IMG/VR virus record: IMGVR_UViG_3300017742_000057
Coordinates: 1-32,175 of that record
From: a virus
Length of the DNA: 32,175 nt
Strand: one strand, 5' to 3'
In this document: positions 14,141 through 22,200 of the stretch, in pieces
How positions within the stretch are numbered: position 1 is the stretch's first letter
Layout: each line of letters starts with the position of its first letter
Notes under the pieces: model-generated
Databases searched by the model: none
What the model was told of the DNA's origin: nothing
Seen by the model: only the letters and a program-made list of their open reading frames with translations
Position numbers and translations under genes: made by a program

Positions 14141-15355
14141 TTAGTAATCAGCTGCATCAAAGTAAAGACGAACTCGAAGGAAGCCACTAACAGAATCAAG
14201 TCCACTAGTACCAGATGGATCATTACTAGGATGGCCATTCTGGATAACCTTTATGTTAATGCCATCCCCGGCGGCAACTGCTACACTTACAGCACTGCTT
14301 GCTCCAGTGTAAATTTGTCCTCGGTGCGATCCAGTATCATGTGCAAGCGGGGTTGTTGGATTTCCGTCAACTGTCACCGTTGTTAAAGTTACAGCTGTTG
14401 GGCTATCATCAGGATCTCCCACAGTAATAGCAAACTCAGGATCGCCCTGATCTGACGCGACAACTGCCCATGCTGGAATATCAATTTCTGCTTTACGGAA
14501 TGTCATTGTAGTGTTAACACCCATAAAGAAAGCAGTCTCATTTACTTCCAATGGATCCACGACATTAGCCGAAGATTTAAAATCGGAAACAGGCATATCC
14601 AACGAGTAAACATAAGGGCGAACACTAATAGCACCAGCGGCTCCAGTTGCGCCTTGAACACCTTGAGCACCAGTTGGTCCAATAGGACCTGCAAGACCTA
14701 CACCAGTGGGCCCCGTAGGACCAGTGGGTCCAGTTGCGCCTTGACTTCCGGCAGGACCCGTAGGACCAGTTAAACCTGTGGATCCTTGAGGACCAACTAC
14801 ACCAGCAATTGCGCCAAGGTCATCCCATTCTTCTGGAGAATTATCAGGCCCTTTATATGCAAAAAGGTGAGGGGTTCCACTTGCAAATTCATCACCTGGG
14901 GAATCAGATAAACTCCCTGGGCCAATCTTAACAATAAAACATGTACCTTCTTTTTGAAGCTCATCAGCAAGAGGATTAGGACTTGAATAAGAAACAGGAA
15001 GGTCATCACCATAGTCAACAACACCAGCAATCGCTACACCAACACCAGGGTCTCCTTTAACATTACCAATCACTTCTGTTGAAGAATCGGACTTGACCTT
15101 TGATACATTACCGTCAGAGTCAACAGTAATATCTGTAATAATAGCAATAGTATCAAGGTATTCATTTACTTCTCCAGCAACCTCACTTGTGATATTAAGG
15201 TTGTTTGTTACCAAATCACCATTTTCGTTAAGGAAAAAGATTTTTTGATCGGCGGCATTAAACGCAATTTCACCGTCTCTTAGTGAATCGACATTCGGAG
15301 ATTCTCCAGATGAAAAGGAGTGTTTTAAAATAATTCTTGTAGGTGTAGTAGCCAT
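14141..15355 (-). CDS. Fibre protein with collagen-like stalk
   Basis: A trimeric virion fibre or whisker is likely. The protein is 404 residues. The N-terminus ([20 protein letters not shown], then [20 protein letters not shown]) is a recurrent virion-attachment module of marine T4-like fibres. A globular region follows to about residue 187. Then comes an uninterrupted Gly-X-Y tract (about 188-241) rich in Thr and Pro ([20 protein letters not shown]), which should form a collagen triple helix. A C-terminal beta-rich domain (about 242-404) is the probable trimerisation or receptor domain. The gene lies where T4 has its gp11-12-wac genes, between the long fibre and the glycosyltransferase. The Thr in the Y position resembles the O-glycosylated collagen-like region of Bacillus BclA, so modification by the adjacent transferase is an attractive inference. 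Confidence 0.85.
   Translation of the reverse strand: MATTPTRIILKHSFSSGESPNVDSLRDGEIAFNAADQKIFFLNENGDLVTNNLNITSEVAGEVNEYLDTIAIITDITVDSDGNVSKVKSDSSTEVIGNVKGDPGVGVAIAGVVDYGDDLPVSYSSPNPLADELQKEGTCFIVKIGPGSLSDSPGDEFASGTPHLFAYKGPDNSPEEWDDLGAIAGVVGPQGSTGLTGPTGPAGSQGATGPTGPTGPTGVGLAGPIGPTGAQGVQGATGAAGAISVRPYVYSLDMPVSDFKSSANVVDPLEVNETAFFMGVNTTMTFRKAEIDIPAWAVVASDQGDPEFAITVGDPDDSPTAVTLTTVTVDGNPTTPLAHDTGSHRGQIYTGASSAVSVAVAAGDGINIKVIQNGHPSNDPSGTSGLDSVSGFLRVRLYFDAADY
14634..14794 (-). repeat. Collagen-like Gly-X-Y repeat tract within the fibre gene
   Basis: About 18 consecutive Gly-X-Y triplets are encoded, dominated by GPT, GAT and GPA/GPI-type triplets with no break. The DNA is locally repetitive (GGACC, CCAGT and similar on the plus strand). 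Pro and Thr enrichment is typical of phage and bacterial collagen-like stalks, where Thr can replace hydroxyproline for stability or carry glycans. Confidence 0.9.
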
Positions 15356-15373
15356 GTTAGTAGTATATATATT

Positions 15374-18300
15374 TTATGAAGACAGAACCTGAGCCTCGAT
15401 TGGATGCCAATCTGCTTTACCATCGACTTGCTGTCCTGAACCAGCTCCTAGGAAGTATGTCGCGATGCCAGCTCCATAACTCCGGCCGGGTTTAGCCGCA
15501 AATTCTGCTTCGGTTTCTCCGACAACAGCGGTTTTAGCAATTGCGAACGATGCAACATAATTACCTCCACCGGATGAAACCAGCCTCGAGGTTTGTATTG
15601 CAACAATATTTTTAGGATCTTCTGGAAACGGAACTCTGATATAACGGCGTGTTGTCGAGTTAAAGTATTTACCTGTTCCTAATCGACCAGTAGTATTGCT
15701 TCCTCCAGCAAATAACGCATATTTACCTGCTTCACCTTTCGATTCAGCAACAATGAATATACTTCCTGCATTGGAGCCATAGGCACCGGATGAAACAAAA
15801 ACCTTTTCGACCCACCAATTAGCATCAATAGTAGTTGATAAAGTAAAGGCGGTATGGAGGGCCCGACTTGATAGACTACCATCTTCCCTGTCAGCTAAAC
15901 CATTGTCTGCATCTCCGGCATGTCGAATAGAACGATTTCCGTCGGTATTTTCAGTGATAACAAATGAGCTATCACTTGATGAAATTGCAATGATATCTAC
16001 AGGGCGATCATCTGTTCCTAGAGAAACCACTCCAGGACTTCGAGTATTAACAGCAGCGCCTCGACCAAGCTGACCTCTGTCATTTTGACCCCAAGACATA
16101 ACAGTTACGCCGCCAGTAATATCGGTTTCTGAAAGAGCATCTAGCTCGGTAGCGGAATTTGGCGTATTAACTGTTCGTCTTGCTAAAACAAAGGCGCTAG
16201 AGTTTGTGCTTGTCGTCGCTCCAACTGAAATATCAAACATACCTTTTAATTTTGCAAGGTGACTTACAGTCCTGTTGCCAATAGAAGCATCAGGATAAGC
16301 ACTAGTTGTTCCTCCTTCAGCAAGAGCGTTGTATGCGCGGGTTTCGTCAATAAACAATCTAAAGTGAGATGAAAGGTTTGCGTTATTTTCGTCACCGCGG
16401 ATAATGTAATAGAATCTATTATTAAATTTTAATCTTTCAAAGTCTTCAAATCCGTGATCTACATTGGCTTCACCAGATCCGGTTCCAGCTGCTGATCGAA
16501 ATACTTTATTACTAGTACCGGTAACCACTTGAAGGAATATCGCGCTATCCAATGTTGTTCCACTGTCCAAAGCAGGAACGTGTCTCATCACGAAGCTATC
16601 AGTGTCTCCATTTCCTCCCTGTCCTTGTCCGTTCCATCCGGCAAACCAAAGTTCGTTGTCGTTTTCATTACCAGGCTTCCCAACAATATGCCAAGAAGTA
16701 AAGGCATTAATAACAGATTTTTTAATGTAGTAAGAGTATTGATCAAATGTTTCCGATCCAGTGAGACCAAGCTCGGTTTTCCATGCAGCAAGAGCCGTTG
16801 CATCATCAGTATCATCAAGGCCGCCTTTTAGAGTTGCGTTGCTCTTGTAATAATGGAATCGTTTGTTAACTTTTTCAACAGCATCAGAATCAAGGCTGCT
16901 AATACCTGCAGCTCGTTCTGTATCAGTTAATCCGAATGTAGCCCAAAGACCGCTTCCCGCACTATTAAGACCATACACCAAAGGGCCGGAAGCATCGTAT
17001 GATGTCTTTGCTGTGGATCCAGTTCCTAATGTGCCGTAGGTGGCATTAGTTATTCCAATCACCCAACCGCGAGTATAAGGAACACCCGCACCGGCAACAG
17101 CAGCGCTGCTCGTTTCATATCGTTCTAAACCATTAAGGCGATTGCCACTAACGTATTCGTTGCCAATACCGTCTTTGGTCTTGATAATAATTCCAGGCTG
17201 GCTCTCTTCATTTGTATAAGTTACCGTATCAACAGTAACAGCATTGGCAGGCCATGAACTCTTTTGAGGAAGCATGGCTGGGTTTGGAGTTTCAACCGCG
17301 GTATCGTTGTATGGCTGCTCCCCGAACGAATTAAACTCAGAGTAATAATCTATAAAATCGTCTGCGGCTGTAGTGCCGCGGGATTGTTGACCAATCTCGC
17401 CGCTGATATTTCTTCCACTGCCATAAAGAACGTCATCTTCATCTATAAAGAAAAAGTTATAATGATTTGCAAATGAACGTTTAAAAATTGCTTCTTGATT
17501 CGTAATTGGTGAAATGGCAGCGAACCAACCATCAGGTTTATCATTGCGATATTGACTCGTCCCATGCCGCTCTTGATTGTTTATACCAATAACTCGGCCT
17601 CTTCCATCTCTATCTACCATAGTTACTGTCATTTGGTTATCGAAATATGATTGGTGGCCATCGATAAGTTCTGCAAAGGACTTAACGCTATCCTCGTATA
17701 CTCTAACTTTTGTAAGGGCGGAATCGACAAAGGCCTTTGTGGTAGCGTGAGCATCTTCGGTTGGAGTTGCCACAGAAAGTGTACCTGCAGAATCCCGTTT
17801 AGCAAGTGTATTAGCAGTTGCTGCAGTATCAATCTCTTCAACGAGCTCAAGTTTTCCACCTACACCAAATGCGAAATCATCGGTATTAATATTTAGTCCA
17901 ATCTTTCCTCCCGTAATATCAAAGAAACCAACCTCAGCATTACTTGTATCAAAGAGGTTAATTCCCGAAGCACCAGCAACACCTGTAGTAGTTGAAACTG
18001 CAAACGATGTAGTGTCGTCACTCTTGTATTTAATAAGGTAAACAATTGCATTACCTCCAATAGGATCTTCTTCACCTGGTGACCCGATTGTATCAGGAAG
18101 TGTTGTACTTCCGTTAGGACTGTCAATACCTTCAAGTAATTCAATAAGCTCTTTAAACTCAGTATCAATCGGGCTATTTTCTGTATCGTCAAAAGAAAGA
18201 GTTTGACCCGCGCAAGGGATCCAGCCTGGGACTGTATTTAAAATACCGTAGTTTTCAGGACTGCTTAATCCGTTTAAAGTTTCAGGCCAATTGTCAAGGA

Positions 18301-19021
18301 TTCTCGCATCTACTGCAACCATTGTTCCAACCGGAATCAAAGTAACTGGAAGAGTAAAGTTAGACTGCTGCAGTGCTGCTATAACGTCTGCAAGAATACT
18401 AGTAGCAAAAGAACTTTGACCTAGCCATTCAAGTTGACTTCCAGTTCCGCTCCATTTTAAAAGAGACGGTGTAACGCCTGGTGATGTGGCAGGTAAGTCC
18501 CATTCATAGTTGTTAACACCAATCGTTGGTGAGGAACCTGCAAGAGCAAGCTTGTTGCCATCAGCAATTTCAAAAATACCTTCTCCAGCTCCAGAATAAT
18601 CAAACTGAAGTTTTTCTGGTGTACCTGCGTTTTCAAATTTAAGAGATGCAACACTAGAAGTAGAAGAAGATTTTAAACCAATACCACTTGCCCCAATCAC
18701 TTCAAATCCACTGCCCGTGGTAAAGGTGCCAGAATTAATCTGAAACGTTGGCGCATTAATTATTCCGGTTGTTCCACCTAAAGTAAAGTTACCTGTACTC
18801 GTAATGGTTCCGGTGCTCGTAAAACCTCGCGTTAAAGTTGCGGATTGGGTAAATGATTTCTGACCAGTGATTGTTTGGTTAGAAGCTAATGTCAGAAGCC
18901 CTTCTGAACTTGTAACAAAGTCAGTAGAGTTTAGACCATCAATGATCTCATTACATTTATCCGCCCACTCTTTAAACGTGTCGGTGTTGTCAATTCGTGT
19001 TAGATTAAAGTCAAAGGCCAT
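15374..19021 (-). CDS. Large tail fibre with collar-like domain and RCC1-like beta-propeller
   Basis: Probable receptor-binding fibre, 1215 residues. The N-terminus (FNLTRIDNTDTFKEWADKCN, then EIIDGLNS) is the standard attachment module of marine T4-like fibres. It is followed by a repetitive Thr/Ser/Gly beta region (about 50-200). A phage tail-collar-like domain spans about 230-340, with VGTMVAVDARIL, GWIPCAGQTLSF, TLPDTIGSPGEEDPIGG and IVYLIKY. The C-terminal half (about 520-1200) has at least five RCC1-like blades recognised by 'WG.N..GQLG.G' patterns: LYGSGRNISGEIGQQ, LWFAGWNGQGQGGNGD, SWGQNDRGQLGRG, RHAGDADNGLAD and LFAGGSNTTGRLGTG. A propeller could bind a surface glycan or protein. A GATAAATA box lies 23 nt upstream, with an AGAAGAA region as a possible ribosome site. 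The position matches T4 gp12/wac. Confidence 0.88.
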   Translation of the reverse strand: MAFDFNLTRIDNTDTFKEWADKCNEIIDGLNSTDFVTSSEGLLTLASNQTITGQKSFTQSATLTRGFTSTGTITSTGNFTLGGTTGIINAPTFQINSGTFTTGSGFEVIGASGIGLKSSSTSSVASLKFENAGTPEKLQFDYSGAGEGIFEIADGNKLALAGSSPTIGVNNYEWDLPATSPGVTPSLLKWSGTGSQLEWLGQSSFATSILADVIAALQQSNFTLPVTLIPVGTMVAVDARILDNWPETLNGLSSPENYGILNTVPGWIPCAGQTLSFDDTENSPIDTEFKELIELLEGIDSPNGSTTLPDTIGSPGEEDPIGGNAIVYLIKYKSDDTTSFAVSTTTGVAGASGINLFDTSNAEVGFFDITGGKIGLNINTDDFAFGVGGKLELVEEIDTAATANTLAKRDSAGTLSVATPTEDAHATTKAFVDSALTKVRVYEDSVKSFAELIDGHQSYFDNQMTVTMVDRDGRGRVIGINNQERHGTSQYRNDKPDGWFAAISPITNQEAIFKRSFANHYNFFFIDEDDVLYGSGRNISGEIGQQSRGTTAADDFIDYYSEFNSFGEQPYNDTAVETPNPAMLPQKSSWPANAVTVDTVTYTNEESQPGIIIKTKDGIGNEYVSGNRLNGLERYETSSAAVAGAGVPYTRGWVIGITNATYGTLGTGSTAKTSYDASGPLVYGLNSAGSGLWATFGLTDTERAAGISSLDSDAVEKVNKRFHYYKSNATLKGGLDDTDDATALAAWKTELGLTGSETFDQYSYYIKKSVINAFTSWHIVGKPGNENDNELWFAGWNGQGQGGNGDTDSFVMRHVPALDSGTTLDSAIFLQVVTGTSNKVFRSAAGTGSGEANVDHGFEDFERLKFNNRFYYIIRGDENNANLSSHFRLFIDETRAYNALAEGGTTSAYPDASIGNRTVSHLAKLKGMFDISVGATTSTNSSAFVLARRTVNTPNSATELDALSETDITGGVTVMSWGQNDRGQLGRGAAVNTRSPGVVSLGTDDRPVDIIAISSSDSSFVITENTDGNRSIRHAGDADNGLADREDGSLSSRALHTAFTLSTTIDANWWVEKVFVSSGAYGSNAGSIFIVAESKGEAGKYALFAGGSNTTGRLGTGKYFNSTTRRYIRVPFPEDPKNIVAIQTSRLVSSGGGNYVASFAIAKTAVVGETEAEFAAKPGRSYGAGIATYFLGAGSGQQVDGKADWHPIEAQVLSS

Positions 19022-19043
19022 AGATTAATTTCTTCTTGTAGAT

Positions 19044-19268
19044 CTATTTATCACTGTACATCACAGCTTCTAATTTAATAATTCTTTCTTTTAACTCGCA
19101 AACTTCGCGTTTAAGTTCTTTAATTTCCTTATTACGTTTCTTTCTGGCAAGAGCTGATTTATAAGCATCTTGATCGGTATTAAGTACTACACCTGTTTCT
19201 AGATTTTTTACTAAATGCGGGTTATCAGCAACCTGTCTTTGTGATTCATCCATGTTAAACGGTTGCAA
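19044..19268 (-). CDS. Small coiled-coil virion-associated protein
   Basis: A 74-residue protein with two parts. The N-terminal half contains HLVKNLETGVVLNTDQDAYK, a motif (K-E/D-T-G-V-I-L-N-T) shared by a small protein found beside wedge genes in many marine T4-like phages. The C-terminal half is a basic-then-acidic coiled coil (ARKKRNKEIKELKREVCELK and following heptads). It overlaps the end of the 1814-residue protein gene by 14 nt, so it is translationally coupled to it. The role is unknown; a chaperone or connector for the neighbouring wedge or fibre proteins is inference. Confidence 0.8.
   Translation of the reverse strand: MQPFNMDESQRQVADNPHLVKNLETGVVLNTDQDAYKSALARKKRNKEIKELKREVCELKERIIKLEAVMYSDK
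19045..19052 (-). promoter_or_regulatory. Late-promoter-like GATAAATA upstream of the RCC1-like fibre
   Basis: One mismatch from the T4 late consensus, overlapping the last codons of the 74-residue gene, 23 nt before the fibre ATG. The predicted leader contains the purine-rich AGAAGAAATTAA. The overlap with coding sequence makes chance occurrence possible. Confidence 0.4.
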
Positions 19269-22200
19269 TTATTCTCAAGTCCTTAGAGAAAGGTGCATCA
19301 CCGTAATTCTTTCCTCGCATGACAATTTTAATTATAAACGAACTAAACTCTACTGGTTCAGTATTAAGATTAAATCTCACTTCACTAAATCGACCTCTAT
19401 TAATGTTAACTGGAATCGACGTAGGATTAATCGCACTAAGCGTATGAAAGTTGGTATCTGTTTCAGTGCTACTAATGATAGCATTATTGGTATCTTTAAG
19501 CTGGGCAAATACCTCAATCTCAGATGTTGTAGAAGGACGATTAACGTCAAGATAAACATCAATCTGATCACTGAGATTATCCAAAGCCATTTCACGTGTA
19601 ATGTATTGAGAAGTATCTCCAGTTTCAGAGATAAAGTAATCTCTTGTTTCTAGTGAAAGATCTCGGTTAATAACCGGTGTAAGTCTTTCGTCTGTTGAAC
19701 TGAAGAATGTTTGCAAGTTTGTTTTATCAATATTGGACGCTTGGATATTGTGATTTTGATTGGTGATATATTCTACCGGTAAGAGAGGCTCAACATCGTA
19801 TTTGGTTTCTTCAAAGAATACTTCATTTCGGATTGAAGTTTTTCCACCCAAGTTAATTGATTTTTGATTTAATGAGAATGCACCAACGTTATACCTGTTA
19901 AGGGTTCCTGTTATGGTTTCGGTTTTTGTACCATCAGTAATAGTTACGGTTGGCACTTCAAGATAACCAAATCCCTTTCTTACAAGATTGATTTTACTGA
20001 TTGAGCTGTCATCTGGATTAAACACTGGAGTAGCTGTAGTAGTAATCCCGCCGGAGACTGCAACCTTAGTTGAGTTACCATCTGAATCAATTACCGTTGT
20101 GAATGGTGCTTCAACTGTAACAGTGCAGGTAAGTTCGTTCCAACCCGTATTGTTAGAAATTGTAGTAGAATCAATCTCACCAAGGTGAGTTCCAACTTGA
20201 GGGCCCGCCACAAACTGCGCGGTTTGATTGGTCGCAAAGGAACCTCTGCGTAAGGTAAATTTCAAATCCTTGTTTTGCATTGGCGTCCAAGTAGACTTAT
20301 TGGAACTTGCAAAAAGCGATCCAAGTGCGGGCTGAGAAGTAATAACATGACCTGTTTGAAGATCGGTTTTATCTCCACCTTGTTCTGCAATATAAGCGGT
20401 GTACTCAGGACTTGTCGAGAAACAAACCGTTGCATATTCGGTATCAGCCGCAAGGTGAATCGGATGTGGAAATTCAAACGTGGTTGCAAGTGATGCATCC
20501 GTACTTGTTCTAACATCTTCCCAGTCAATAGAAATTTCACTGCCAGGAACAACTTCTCCTGTTGGATATCCGTTTGAGGTTGTTACGATATACGATTGAA
20601 CAGGGACCTTCGTGTTTTCAGTTGCGGGTTTCCCTGCAAAGAACAAGTCGATTGAAGTAGCAAAGATACCAGTTGTATCAGTAACACTAAATGATTGTGC
20701 AAGAGGATCGTAAATGGTATTTGTACGTGTTTCAGTTCGCGTCTCACGTTGTAACCTCGGAAGAGTTGTACTGATGTTTAACGCTTGCTTGTTTATTTCA
20801 AGTCCATTTGAGATGAACCTTGCCGAAGCATTACTTGTAGATTCTTCCTTTAAGTTACGCGGCGAATTTGTAATAGTAACTGTCTTTTCACCAGAAGAGA
20901 ATCGCAAGGTATCGTTGTTTGGAATAATAAAGATTCCTTCCGCAACTCCGTCAGCATCAGATATAATATCAGAAGTAGGAAACGCGGCTAAAAGAGTTGC
21001 TTCATCAGCTCCATCGTATTGACTTAAGCTTGACTGGTCGAAGCCAGGGAGCAGTGAGTTAATTTGTCGTGTCTTTTCTTCAGCACTGTTTGTGGTTGCG
21101 TTAATTGTATCAAGGATAGTTTTCACATAGCTCCAGTAACGCAATGCTGTATTTTGATTAGCAACAGTGGTTGCAAATGATCTGTCAGAAGACTTTAAGT
21201 TATACCAACGTGTACCAAACCAAGTTGGAACCGTAAGATCATTTGTAAGGAACTTCTCAACTTCACCTTCGATTTGACTCGTAAGTATCGCGGTTTCGGT
21301 ATGCTCGTGGCTATTGATAATCTCGCTTCGAGTTAAAAGGTGAGCGTTACTTGTAACGTCAACTCCGTCAATAAAGAAGTAGAACTTCGAGCTTGGTTTA
21401 AGACCTTCAGCTCTGAAGTATAACGCCTTTGATCTTGCGTATGGCCTGACCTTAACGTCAGTAACAAACTCACCCAGCGCCTGTTCAATTCTTTCTTGAA
21501 CAACTCGAGTTTCTGTAACTGTTCGGGTTTCTTCCCTTTCCCACCAAGGTCCGGTGCGGGTTGTATCGCGACGCCATCCACCGCCAAGCGCAGGATTGCC
21601 TTCACCAGGCCTCGCCGCACGCCAACCTGCGTTTGCTGAACCAATTCCGCTTGCAGCATTTGCTCGACCTGCTTGATTTTCAAGAACGTCGTTAAGAGTA
21701 TCAAACAGGGTTGTTCCACCAAAGATATCAAAATCAATTTCTGGTGCGGTGATTGTATCGTTCCACGTATCAACCTCGGGAGCAAGTATCATTTGACCTA
21801 GAGTTGCAACAAACTCATAAGGTTGAACACTCATGAATTGTGTAGCATAAGGCTGAGTAATATATGCAACTTGGTTATAAGGAAGTGTTAAAACTTCGTT
21901 ATGAAGGCCGGACTCCGTGAATTCAGAATCCGCATCAATATCAATACCGTCAGTGGAAATTAATTCAAAAGGAATGCTGTATCCTTTAAATGCAGGATAA
22001 AGATGTCCGCGTTCTCTTTCATAATGGCAAAGGAAGTCAGAACTTCGAGCATTACCAATAGTAAAGTTTCTAAAGCCATCAACTACAAGACCATTTTTAA
22101 ATCGTGCAGTACCGTCATCATCAAAAATACTTTTATCGTTTGCACCCTTTTCCAAAAGCGAGAGAGATGTGTAATACTCAAGGTTGGATACCCGTGTATC

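Noticed and set aside
15364-15371. TATATATA before the collagen-like fibre gene as a late promoter
   Set aside because: It is a simple TA repeat with two mismatches from the consensus and does not share the spacing of the exact boxes.
19252-19653. Plus-strand open frame of 133 codons
   Set aside because: It is antisense to the conserved C-terminus of the 1814-residue protein, and its sequence looks random (many Cys, Arg and Asn).
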